64,000 nt of DNA from positions 62,001 to 126,000 of the forward strand of contig NZ_SOBG01000006.1 of the NCBI RefSeq assembly GCF_004365575.1, in the 5' to 3' direction. The DNA comes from Hypnocyclicus thermotrophus. Lineage in GTDB: Bacteria; Fusobacteriota; Fusobacteriia; Fusobacteriales; Fusobacteriaceae. The notes under the pieces are model-generated. The model made no database searches, was not told the origin of the DNA, and saw only the letters and a program-made list of their open reading frames with translations. Below are positions 37,671 through 46,125 of this stretch, piece by piece; the stretch's first letter is position 1, and every line of letters begins with the position of its first letter. The position numbers and the translations under genes are program-made.

Positions 37671-39134
37671 ATGGGTAAATTAGGAGGATTTTTAGAATTT
37701 CCTAGAGAAGAAGCACAAAAAAGACCTATTGAAGAAAGAATAAAAGATTTTAAAGAATTATATAAACCATTTACAGATGAATATTTAGTTAAACAAGCTG
37801 CTAGATGTATGGATTGTGGTATTCCTTTTTGCCACTTTTCATGTCCCGTAGGAAACATATGCCCTGAATGGAATGATTTTGCACACAAAGGTGAATGGGA
37901 AAAAGCTCTTACTATTCTTCATAGTACAAACAACTTCCCTGAATTTACTGGAAGAGTTTGTCCAGCACCATGCGAAGGTGGATGTGTTTTAGGAATTAAT
38001 GATAAACCTGTTACAATAAAAAATATCGAACTAAATATTGTAGAAAAAGGTTGGGAAAATGGATGGATTAAACCTATGCCACCTAAAAATAGAACTAATA
38101 AAAAAGTAGCTGTTATTGGAAGTGGTCCTGCTGGACTCGCAGCTGCTCAGCAACTTAATAGAGCTGGACACAATGTTACTGTATATGAAAGAGATAGTAA
38201 AGCTGGTGGAATATTAACTTATGGTATTCCTGATTATAAAATCGAAAAATATGTAGTTGAAAGAAGAGTTAATCAAATTATTGAAGAGGGTGTAAAGTTT
38301 ATTTATAATACTAATGTTGGAGTAGATATTAGCGTAGACGAATTAGAAAAAGAATATGATGCTATACTACTTGCTGGTGGTTCCAAATTAGCTAGAGACC
38401 TTCCTGTATATGGAAGAGATTTAAAAGGTATTCATTATGCAATGGATTATCTTATCCAACAAAACAGATTAAATGCAGGAGAAACTATCCCAGAAAAAGA
38501 GCTAATAACCGCAAAAGATAAATCAGTAATAATAATTGGTGGTGGAGATACAGGAGCTGACTGTGTTGGAACCGCTATAAGACAAGGCGCTAAAACTATA
38601 TATCAAATAGAACTTTTAAATAAGCCGCCCCTTGATAGACCTCAAGATAATCCTTGGCCAAATTTTCCACAAACATTAAAAATTAATACAGCTCATGAAG
38701 AAGCCGAAACATGTCTTGGAGGGAAATGTGAACTTGGAGAAATCAGACAATGGAATATATTAACAAAACAATTTACTGGTGATGAAAATAATAACGTAAA
38801 AGAATTCCATGCTGTTAGAGTAGAATGGATTACTGATGAAAATGGAAAAAAAGTTATGAAAGAAGTTCCTAATAGTGAATTTAAAGTCGAAGCAGACTTA
38901 GTTCTTTTGGCTATTGGTTTTGTTCATCCAGAACATGATGGTTTGATAAATAATTTAAAAATAGAGCTTGATAATCGTGGAAATGTAAAAGCAGATACAA
39001 AAAATTATCAAACTTCAAAAGAAAAAATATTTGCAGCTGGAGATATGAGAAGAGGTCAATCTCTTATTGTATGGGCTATAAATGAAGGAAGAGAAGCTGC
39101 TGAATCTATTAATAAATTTTTATCATCAAAATAA
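37671..39134 (+). CDS. gltD: Glutamate synthase small subunit
   Basis: NADPH-oxidising flavoprotein partner of GltB, 487 residues. The N-terminal domain carries the 4Fe-4S cysteines in AARCMDCGIPFCHFSCPVGN and RVCPAPCEGGC. FAD-binding VAVIGSGPAGLAAAQQL and NAD(P)-binding VIIIGGGDTGADCVGTAIRQGA follow, then the C-terminal IFAAGDMRRGQSLIVWAI. It is directly coupled to gltB (GGGAAGGTG site). A terminator closes the operon. Confidence 0.96.
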   Translation: MGKLGGFLEFPREEAQKRPIEERIKDFKELYKPFTDEYLVKQAARCMDCGIPFCHFSCPVGNICPEWNDFAHKGEWEKALTILHSTNNFPEFTGRVCPAPCEGGCVLGINDKPVTIKNIELNIVEKGWENGWIKPMPPKNRTNKKVAVIGSGPAGLAAAQQLNRAGHNVTVYERDSKAGGILTYGIPDYKIEKYVVERRVNQIIEEGVKFIYNTNVGVDISVDELEKEYDAILLAGGSKLARDLPVYGRDLKGIHYAMDYLIQQNRLNAGETIPEKELITAKDKSVIIIGGGDTGADCVGTAIRQGAKTIYQIELLNKPPLDRPQDNPWPNFPQTLKINTAHEEAETCLGGKCELGEIRQWNILTKQFTGDENNNVKEFHAVRVEWITDENGKKVMKEVPNSEFKVEADLVLLAIGFVHPEHDGLINNLKIELDNRGNVKADTKNYQTSKEKIFAAGDMRRGQSLIVWAINEGREAAESINKFLSSK

Positions 39135-39168
39135 AAAAAGCTGTCAAATATTTGACAGCTTTTTTTTA
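39134..39168. terminator. Bidirectional terminator between gltD and truB
   Basis: AAAGCTGTCAAAT pairs with ATTTGACAGCTTT, with T-runs on both strands. Confidence 0.9.
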
Positions 39169-40038
39169 TTCTATATTAAAATATTTATATGGCTTCAAAT
39201 AATTATTTTCAATTATTCCTATTCCCCAAAATTTATTATCAAAATATATTTTATAATAACCATTTTCCCCTTTATAACTTATTTTATTTCCATTTATAAG
39301 CATATTTTTTTTGATTTTTTCTTTTATTTCTATATTATTAAAATCAAAACTTTCTTCTACTCTAAGTAAAAAATCTATATTATTTTTTATAAAATTTCCC
39401 TCTATTTCTTCTATTGTAAAACTATTTTTAATATTATATTTTCCTACTTTAGTTCTTATTAGTGATGTCATTGTAGCAAAACATTCCAATTCTTCACCTA
39501 TATCATAAATTAAACTCCTAATATATGTTCCTTTTGATACTTTACACTCTATTTTAGCTTTTTTAGCATCAAACTCTAATAACTTTATATAATCTATTTT
39601 TATTTTTCTAGCTTTTCTTTCTATCTCTTTTCCTTCACGAGCTAACTCATATAATTTTTTACCATCTACTTTTATTGCTGAATACATTGGAGGTATTTGT
39701 TTTATTTCACCTTCAAATTTTTTTAATATATTTATTAATTTTTCTTTTGAAATAATAAAATTTTCTGTTTTTTCTATTATATTTCCAGTAACATCATAAG
39801 TGTCTGTTTTATAGCCAAATTCAAATTCTGCTATATATGTTTTTGATTTTGCCTCAATCAAACTTGCTAGTTTAGTAACTTTCCCAACACAAATTACTAA
39901 AACTCCTTCTGCTAAAGGATCTAAAGTACCTGTATGTCCTATTCTTCTTTCTTTTAATATTTTTCTTAATTTTCTTATAACATCAAATGAAGTGATCCCT
40001 TTGGGTTTATTTATATTTATTATTCCTTCTAGTTTCAT
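39166..40038 (-). CDS. truB: tRNA pseudouridine(55) synthase TruB
   Basis: Modifies U55 in the T-loop of tRNAs. 290 residues, normal length. The catalytic Asp lies in RRIGHTGTLDPLAEGVLVICVG (about 32-53). INKPKGITSFDVIRKLRK opens the protein and KGTYIRSLIYDIGEEL is the family's later motif. It is alone on the minus strand between two plus-strand units. AAGGAGAT precedes the ATG. Confidence 0.96.
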   Translation of the reverse strand: MKLEGIININKPKGITSFDVIRKLRKILKERRIGHTGTLDPLAEGVLVICVGKVTKLASLIEAKSKTYIAEFEFGYKTDTYDVTGNIIEKTENFIISKEKLINILKKFEGEIKQIPPMYSAIKVDGKKLYELAREGKEIERKARKIKIDYIKLLEFDAKKAKIECKVSKGTYIRSLIYDIGEELECFATMTSLIRTKVGKYNIKNSFTIEEIEGNFIKNNIDFLLRVEESFDFNNIEIKEKIKKNMLINGNKISYKGENGYYKIYFDNKFWGIGIIENNYLKPYKYFNIE

Positions 40039-40107
40039 GATATCTCCTTTTTTTTAATTACTGTTATATATTCTAACAAAACTTTTTAAAAAAAACAATT
40101 ATATTTA

Positions 40108-40137
40108 TTGAAATATATATGTATTTTATATTATAAT
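40108..40137 (+). promoter_or_regulatory. Sigma-70 promoter of the Sia-like operon
   Basis: TTGAAA, 18 nt, TATAAT, 32 bp before the first start. Only one promoter and one terminator bracket the three genes. Confidence 0.65.
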
Positions 40138-40169
40138 GTATTATAAGGTCAAATAAAATGGGGGATAAT

Positions 40170-41810
40170 ATGAAGCTTGATAATTTATTTAAAAAAGAAT
40201 TTGACATTATTGAAAATAATAAAAAATTTTTAGAAGATTTTTTTAAAAATAATAATAACATTTCAAAAGAAGAAATTTCTAATTCCTATAACCAATTATT
40301 AAAGGATTATCAAAAATTATTAAAACAAACATTAAAGCTTACTGCACTTGGTGATAAATTTCAAAAAATATCTCTTATTTCTGAAAAAGAAGTTCAATTA
40401 TTATTAGATAACTCTAAACAAGGTTTTTTATTTATAGATAAAAATTTTATTATTCAAAAAAAAATTAGTAAAGAATCTTTAAGAATTTTTAATAAAAATT
40501 CTATTACTGGATTAAATATCCTAGATTTATTATCATTTAAGTCAGAACACGCTAAAGAAACATATATAAATACATTAAACTCACTGTTTACATCTCATCC
40601 TATAAAAAAAAGAGTTTACTTATCTCTTTTAGAAAATAATTTTATTATAAATAAAAAACATATTACAATCGACTATGAATTAACTAAAATTTTAAGTGAC
40701 AATACTGAAGTAGAATTATTAGTATTTATTTTAACTGATATTACTGAACAAATAAAATTTAGAAGAAGAATCCAAAATGAAAAAAGAACTATTTTAATGT
40801 TAACTAGTGCTATCTCAAATAGTATTGAATTAAAAAACAATATAAATGATTATATAAATTTTTATCATCAAATTTTACCAGAAATAATTTCTTCTTATTC
40901 TTTTGAAGAAAGTTGTAGTAAAATATTTATTGAAATCCATAATTTTAAAGCTTTATTTTCTCAATTTTATATGTTTAATACTGTCAAAAAATTACATCAC
41001 TTTGAATCAAAGCTTAGTTATTTTATGGAACATAAACTTAAATTTGATATTTTCCCACTAATAAAAAATATTAATCATTCAAAACTTTTTCAAAAAGATA
41101 AATCTATTATTGAGTTTTATCTTGGAAAGAATTTCTTTAATGAAAATAAATATATTGAAATTTCAGAAGAACGAATTGATTTACTTATAAACGCAGTAAG
41201 TAAATACTGTCCTTCTGATAATATAAAAAAAGAAGTTTATTCTTTAAAATATATTTCACTACATAAACATTTTAATAATTTAAAAACTTTCACATATAAC
41301 AGTTGTAAATCAAACCATAAATTTATATCATCATTTAAAATAGAAGGTAATGATATTATGCTTTCTCCTAAATATTATAAAAATTTTTTAAAAACTCTTA
41401 TACATTTATTTAGAAATATTGCAGAACACGCTATTGAATCTCCTGAAAAAAGAGATCTATTAAAAAAAACTAAAGGTGGAAATATTAATATAAAAACTAT
41501 AAAAAATAAAAATTTATTTTCTATAATAATTACTGATGATGGTAAAGGTATTGATAAAAAAATGTTATTAAAAAAACTTAATTCTCTTTCAAATGGAGAA
41601 TTTTTAAAGAAAAAATATTCTAAAAATATTTTAGAGGTTATTTTTGAGCCTTCTTTTTCTACTAATAGAACTATAAATTATTCTGCTGGCAGAGGAGTGG
41701 GAATAACAAAAGTTAAAGAAGAAATAATCAAATTAAACGGATCTATAAAAGTAGAATCTATTATAAATAAAGGTACACGATTTATAATCACTTTACCATA
41801 TCTTGAATAA
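40170..41810 (+). CDS. CheA-like Hpt-HATPase kinase with PAS domain
   Basis: 546 residues. An N-terminal coiled helix (1-65), then a PAS-like domain (about 75-195), then an Hpt-like helical region with IFIEIHNFKALFSQFY, where His257 and Lys260 match H-x-x-K of Hpt domains. The GHKL ATPase domain resembles CheA: TLIHLFRNIAEHAIESPEKR (Asn416 of the N box), ITDDGKGID (G1) and AGRGVGITKVKEEI (G2). No CheW-like or dimerisation domain is evident. It overlaps the phosphatase reading frame region closely and heads the operon. Start: ATG at 40170 has GGGGGA 5 nt upstream; an ATG four codons earlier is possible. Confidence 0.8.
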   Translation: MKLDNLFKKEFDIIENNKKFLEDFFKNNNNISKEEISNSYNQLLKDYQKLLKQTLKLTALGDKFQKISLISEKEVQLLLDNSKQGFLFIDKNFIIQKKISKESLRIFNKNSITGLNILDLLSFKSEHAKETYINTLNSLFTSHPIKKRVYLSLLENNFIINKKHITIDYELTKILSDNTEVELLVFILTDITEQIKFRRRIQNEKRTILMLTSAISNSIELKNNINDYINFYHQILPEIISSYSFEESCSKIFIEIHNFKALFSQFYMFNTVKKLHHFESKLSYFMEHKLKFDIFPLIKNINHSKLFQKDKSIIEFYLGKNFFNENKYIEISEERIDLLINAVSKYCPSDNIKKEVYSLKYISLHKHFNNLKTFTYNSCKSNHKFISSFKIEGNDIMLSPKYYKNFLKTLIHLFRNIAEHAIESPEKRDLLKKTKGGNINIKTIKNKNLFSIIITDDGKGIDKKMLLKKLNSLSNGEFLKKKYSKNILEVIFEPSFSTNRTINYSAGRGVGITKVKEEIIKLNGSIKVESIINKGTRFIITLPYLE

Positions 41811-41823
41811 ATTGAGGGATTTC

Positions 41824-43248
41824 ATGAAAAAAATTATTAAAAACTATTCACTTTCTACTAAATTAATATTTTTTTTAAATATATTAATTATGGTGTCTTT
41901 TTTATTATTTGTTATTCTTAATTTTTTTTACTTTAAACCTAGGATTAATAAACTATCAAAAGATAATGAAAAAATATTATTACTCCTTGAATTTAAAACA
42001 GAATCAAATATCAATTATATATTTGACAATATGATTTTTGATAATAACAACTATTTAAAATTTAAAAATAAATTAATTTTTGAAAAAAACAAAAGATTAT
42101 TAAATATTTCAAACGATTTTACTGAAACATATTCAAATATAAAACTTAAAAAAGAAGAATTTTTTAAGTTTTATTATTTAACAGTATTTTCTCTTTTTAT
42201 GAGCTTCTTTATTTTTATTTTTATTCTTTATAATTATATAAATAGAAATATTTTTTTTAATATAAAAAAAATTATTAACGATTATAATTATAATGGTAAC
42301 TTAAAAAATGAAATTATTATTATTGAAGAAATAATTAACTCATATAAAAAAGAAATTGATAATTTTAATTATAAAATTAAGAAACTCGAAAAACAAATTG
42401 AATTTTATAACCAAGATTTAGATCTTAGGATTGAAGAAACTGCTCTATCTTTATTAAAAAACAATGAAAAATTAAATACTAATTATAAATTTATAGATTC
42501 TTTGCGATATGCTAAAAAAATACAGCTTTCTATTTTCCCAGAAAAAAATTTACTTAATAAATATTTTTCTTCATATTTTTCTATTTGGAAGCCTTTAGAA
42601 ATAGTTAGTGGTGATTTTTATTATGCAAAAGAAGTTAATAACATTCTTTACTTTGCTCTTATAGATTGTACTGGGCATGGTATCCCTGGTGCTTTTTTAT
42701 CAATTAAAGTATATCAATTTTTAGAAAATATATTATCTAATCCATATAATGAAGATACTGGGCAAATATTAACTATATTACATAAAAAACTTCGTAATAT
42801 TCTCAATAAACATGAAAGCAACTTAACTGATGATGGATTAGAAATTGCTATCTTTAAATATAATCCTATAATCAATAAGTTAATATTTTCTAATACAAAA
42901 ATACCCATGTATTTATTAGATAATCAAAATAATGTTATTGAAATTTACCAAAAACAACCTAGTCTAGGATATTTAAAAACACCTTATAATTTTAATTATT
43001 CTAGTCAATTTATTGACCTTGAGGAAATTAAATCAATTTATCTTACTACTGATGGGATTATAAAACAACCTAATAAAAATAATAACAAAAGATTTTCAAA
43101 AAAAAGATTTAAAGAATTAATAAAAAAATATTCTCTTTATTCAATGCATAATCAAAAAAATCATTTCTTATCTTATTTTAATAATTTTTTTGATGAACAA
43201 AGAGATGATATTACAATAATAGGAATTGACTTAAAAAAGGGGGAATAA
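41824..43248 (+). CDS. SiaA/SpoIIE-like PP2C serine phosphatase, membrane-bound
   Basis: 474 residues. Two membrane helices (about 12-36 and 120-142) bracket an outside segment of about 85 residues. A coiled coil follows (about 180-225), then a SpoIIE-type PP2C domain with SLRYAKKIQLSIFPEK, VSGDFYYAKE, LIDCTGHGIPGAFLS (metal Asp), YLTTDGIIKQ and QRDDITIIGI. The phosphatase of this type dephosphorylates a small partner protein, here most likely the SiaC-like product of the next gene. I chose the ATG at 41824 (GAGGGA upstream) over a TTG seven codons earlier. The external segment may be the sensor. Confidence 0.88.
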   Translation: MKKIIKNYSLSTKLIFFLNILIMVSFLLFVILNFFYFKPRINKLSKDNEKILLLLEFKTESNINYIFDNMIFDNNNYLKFKNKLIFEKNKRLLNISNDFTETYSNIKLKKEEFFKFYYLTVFSLFMSFFIFIFILYNYINRNIFFNIKKIINDYNYNGNLKNEIIIIEEIINSYKKEIDNFNYKIKKLEKQIEFYNQDLDLRIEETALSLLKNNEKLNTNYKFIDSLRYAKKIQLSIFPEKNLLNKYFSSYFSIWKPLEIVSGDFYYAKEVNNILYFALIDCTGHGIPGAFLSIKVYQFLENILSNPYNEDTGQILTILHKKLRNILNKHESNLTDDGLEIAIFKYNPIINKLIFSNTKIPMYLLDNQNNVIEIYQKQPSLGYLKTPYNFNYSSQFIDLEEIKSIYLTTDGIIKQPNKNNNKRFSKKRFKELIKKYSLYSMHNQKNHFLSYFNNFFDEQRDDITIIGIDLKKGE

Positions 43249-43251
43249 AAA

Positions 43252-43638
43252 ATGGAAGATTTATTTATTAGAGCTACTAAATATAGCCCTGAAATTCATT
43301 TTAACATTAGCAAATCAAAATTAATCATAAAAGGAGAGTCTTATCCAGAAAATTCATTTGAATTTTATACACCTCTTTTTACAGCTATTAAAAATTATTT
43401 TTCAGATACTTCAAACAACCAATTATCACTTGAAATCTATCTTACATATTTAAATACAAGTAGTTCAAAATGTATTATGAATATTTTTGATATTTTAGAA
43501 TTATATCATAAAAAAAATAATAAAGATATTTCGTTAATATGGTTTTATGATGAAGACAACGAAGAAATTGTTGAAATTATAGAAGAATTTAAAGAAGATG
43601 TTAGCTATAATTTTGAAATAAAAAAATTAGAAGAATAA
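43252..43638 (+). CDS. siaC: SiaC-family switch protein
   Basis: 128 residues with the family's opening MEDLFIRATKYSPEIHFN, GESYPENSFEFYTPL and YLNTSSSKCIMNIFDILE. In Pseudomonas SiaC a threonine in this last motif is phosphorylated by SiaB and dephosphorylated by SiaA, and the unmodified form activates the diguanylate cyclase SiaD. The equivalent here is Thr69. No SiaD-type cyclase is in the operon. The GGDEF-EAL protein at 12511 is a possible but unproven target. It starts 3 bp after the phosphatase gene. Confidence 0.88.
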   Translation: MEDLFIRATKYSPEIHFNISKSKLIIKGESYPENSFEFYTPLFTAIKNYFSDTSNNQLSLEIYLTYLNTSSSKCIMNIFDILELYHKKNNKDISLIWFYDEDNEEIVEIIEEFKEDVSYNFEIKKLEE

Positions 43639-43669
43639 AAGCTCTAGAAAAATCTAGAGCCTTTTTTTA
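43637..43669. terminator. Bidirectional terminator between the Sia-like operon and the purine permease
   Basis: GCTCTAGA pairs with TCTAGAGC around four or so A, with seven T after it on the plus strand and A/T-rich flank on the minus strand. Confidence 0.88.
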
Positions 43670-43671
43670 TA

Positions 43672-44976
43672 TTAATGTCCTGTCACTATAAAATTTAATA
43701 ATGACAATAATGCTATTATCCACATTGTAGGTTTTATTTTGTTAATATCTCCTGCAGCTACTGTTACTATAACATAAGAAATAAAACCTAAACTTATTCC
43801 TGTACTAATTGAATAAGTTAAAGGCATTGTTACTATTGTAATAAATGATGGTACTGCTACTTCAAAATCTTTTAAATCAATATTTTTTACATTTTTAAAC
43901 ATATATACTCCAACTACAACAAGTGCTGGAGATGTTGCAAATACTGGTACTATCCCAATAATTGGTGTAAATATTAATGCTAATAAAAACAATAACCCTG
44001 TTACTACAGAAGCTAGTCCTGTTCTTGCTCCAGCTGCTATTCCTGATGACGACTCTACATATGTAGTTGTTGTACTTGTACCTAGTAATGACCCTACTAC
44101 TGTAGCTATTGCATCCGCTTCTAATATTTTCCCTATTTTATCTATTGTCCCATCTTCTTTTACAAGTTCTGCTTCATGAGCACAAGCCATAATTGTACCA
44201 ACTGAATCAAATAAATCTACAAACATAAATGAAAATATCGCTCCAAGCATACTTATTTGTAATGCTCCTTTTATATCAAGTTTAAATACTATTGGTGAAA
44301 TAGCCGGTGGCATAGATATAATCGCAGTAGGTAATTCTACTTGTTTCATCATTATCCCTAAAATTGTTGTTGCTAAAATTCCTATTAATAATGATCCTCT
44401 TATATTTTTTATTTCAAGTACAGTAATTATTACAAGACCTGTCAGTCCTAAAATTAATGGTGTTGTTATTTTTCCTAATTTTACAAGTGTTACTGGATCA
44501 CCAACTATTAATCCCATCCCTTTTAATCCTATAAAAGTAATGAAAAGTCCTATTCCTGCTGATACAGCAAGTCTTAAAGAGATTGGTATTGCATTTACTA
44601 TTTTTTCTCTTATTCCAATAATTGTAAGCAATAAAAATACTATTCCTGATAAAAATACTACTCCTAACGCTTGTTGCCAACTAGCCCCGTTTCCTATTAC
44701 TAATGTATATGTAAAAAATGCATTAAGTCCCATTCCTGGTGCCATAGCAAATGGTACATTTACCCATAACCCAGCAATAATTGTTCCTATAAAGGACGCT
44801 AAACAAGTCACTGTTATTAATGCTCCTCTATCCATCCCTGTAGCACTTAAAATGTTAGGATTTACAAATATAATATACGCCATAGTAATAAATGTAGTAA
44901 ATCCTCCTATTACTTCTCTTTTAATTGATGAATGATGTTCCTTAATTCTGAAAAAATTCATTAAAAAATTTTCCAT
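43672..44976 (-). CDS. NCS2 family purine permease (guanine/hypoxanthine type)
   Basis: 434 residues, about 12-14 membrane segments. AzgA-like family features: REVIGGFTTFITMAYIIFVNPNILS, PFAMAPGMGLNAFFTYTLV, SAGIGLFITFIGLKGMGLI, FVDLFDSVGTIMACAHEAEL and GSLLGTSTTTTYVESSSGIAAGARTGL. The upstream riboswitch of the guanine class (45004-45134) supports guanine or hypoxanthine as substrate. Transcribed alone. AGGAGG lies before the ATG. Confidence 0.95.
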   Translation of the reverse strand: MENFLMNFFRIKEHHSSIKREVIGGFTTFITMAYIIFVNPNILSATGMDRGALITVTCLASFIGTIIAGLWVNVPFAMAPGMGLNAFFTYTLVIGNGASWQQALGVVFLSGIVFLLLTIIGIREKIVNAIPISLRLAVSAGIGLFITFIGLKGMGLIVGDPVTLVKLGKITTPLILGLTGLVIITVLEIKNIRGSLLIGILATTILGIMMKQVELPTAIISMPPAISPIVFKLDIKGALQISMLGAIFSFMFVDLFDSVGTIMACAHEAELVKEDGTIDKIGKILEADAIATVVGSLLGTSTTTTYVESSSGIAAGARTGLASVVTGLLFLLALIFTPIIGIVPVFATSPALVVVGVYMFKNVKNIDLKDFEVAVPSFITIVTMPLTYSISTGISLGFISYVIVTVAAGDINKIKPTMWIIALLSLLNFIVTGH

Positions 44977-45000
44977 CTCTACCTCCTATTTTTATATTAA

Positions 45001-45134
45001 AAAAACCTAGTTAATATATAACACTTAAAAACTCATTTCTAAGTGAAATACACCAACTAGGTTTTTCCACTCATAGTAGGCTATTTACGGTAGCCTGTAG
45101 AGACTTCTGACCTTATTACAGAATTATATGAGTT
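45001..45134 (-). promoter_or_regulatory. Purine riboswitch, guanine class, with terminator
   Basis: On the minus strand the aptamer (45134 to about 45069) has P1 arms ACTCATA/TATGAGT, the conserved core CATATAAT, GTCTCTAC and ACCGTAAAT, and the 3' junction TACTATG. The specificity base (position 74 of the family) is C in ACTATG, as in guanine/hypoxanthine riboswitches; adenine types have U. A terminator follows with arms AAACCTAGTT/AACTAGGTTT and a T-run. The terminator's inner loop contains ATGAGTT, which is complementary to the 5' P1 arm AACTCAT, giving a plausible antiterminator. Ligand would turn the permease off. Confidence 0.92.
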
Positions 45135-45205
45135 ATCTTATTATTTATTTTACGACAAATTATATCATTAATTTTATTTTTTTTCAACACTTCTTACCAT
45201 ATATA

Positions 45206-46075
45206 TTATAAATGTTTAATATTTTTATTATTAATGTATTTTTTAAAATAATTTGGTATATCTGTTTGAATGTCTATTTTATCAAATGATATACTATAAG
45301 AATTTAAATACATATATTTATCATTTATCCCACCATATTTTTTATCACCTATAATAGAATGTCCAATATTTTGCATTTGTACTCTTATTTGATGTTTTCT
45401 TCCTGTTAGAATTTCTGCTTCAAGTAAAGTAAAACTATTATAGCGTTCTATCACTCTATATTTTGTTATAGCTATTTTCCCATTATCATCTACTACTACT
45501 TTATCGCCATTGTTTAATAATTTATTTTTTATTTCAAATCTATTTTTATTTATATTTCCTTTAACTAGTAAATAATATTTTTTACTTATATTTCTTTCTC
45601 TTATAATTTCTGTTAATTCTCTAATTTTAGGAAGTGTTTTTCCACCAAGTATAAGCCCAGACGTATCCTTATCTATCCTATTAACAAATGAAAAATTTTT
45701 ATTTTTCAAATAACTTTTTAATTTTTCACTAATTCCAACTTCATATCCACTTCCTTTATGCATTACTTCTTTTGGATTTTTAAAAAATATTAATATCTCC
45801 TCATCTTCATAAATTATTCTATTTTTTATATCTTGTTTCTCTTTTTCATTAAGTTTATAATATTTATATTCCTCATTTTCATAAATAAAATATAAAGATA
45901 ATTCATCTCCTATATTTAATCTGTAATTTTGTTTTACTTTTTTATTATTTACTTTTATCTTACCACTTCTCAAAAATTTAAATATATCTCCTAATTTTAA
46001 TTTTGGATAATTTTTTCTAATATATTTATCAATCCTACTATTTTCATATTGTTCATTTATTATTATTTTTATCAT
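45206..46075 (-). CDS. RluA/RluC-type 23S rRNA pseudouridine synthase
   Basis: 289 residues with an N-terminal S4 domain (about 13-60, RIDKYIRKNYPKLKLGDIFKFLRSGKIKVNN) and an RluA-type catalytic domain. The catalytic Asp is in FVNRIDKDTSGLILG, and GRKHQIRVQMQNIGHSIIGDKKYG is the second family block. Length and the S4 domain fit RluC/RluD; the exact target uridines cannot be told from sequence. It lies downstream of rodA past a terminator. Confidence 0.9.
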   Translation of the reverse strand: MIKIIINEQYENSRIDKYIRKNYPKLKLGDIFKFLRSGKIKVNNKKVKQNYRLNIGDELSLYFIYENEEYKYYKLNEKEKQDIKNRIIYEDEEILIFFKNPKEVMHKGSGYEVGISEKLKSYLKNKNFSFVNRIDKDTSGLILGGKTLPKIRELTEIIRERNISKKYYLLVKGNINKNRFEIKNKLLNNGDKVVVDDNGKIAITKYRVIERYNSFTLLEAEILTGRKHQIRVQMQNIGHSIIGDKKYGGINDKYMYLNSYSISFDKIDIQTDIPNYFKKYINNKNIKHL

Positions 46076-46097
46076 TTTTATTTCCTCTCTTTAATAT

Positions 46098-46125
46098 AAA
46101 AATAGCAAGAAATCCTTGCTATTTT
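46098..46125 (-). terminator. Terminator overlapping the rodA stop
   Basis: AAATAGCAAG pairs with CTTGCTATTT followed by T residues on the minus strand; the rodA TAG stop lies in the 5' arm. Confidence 0.75.
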
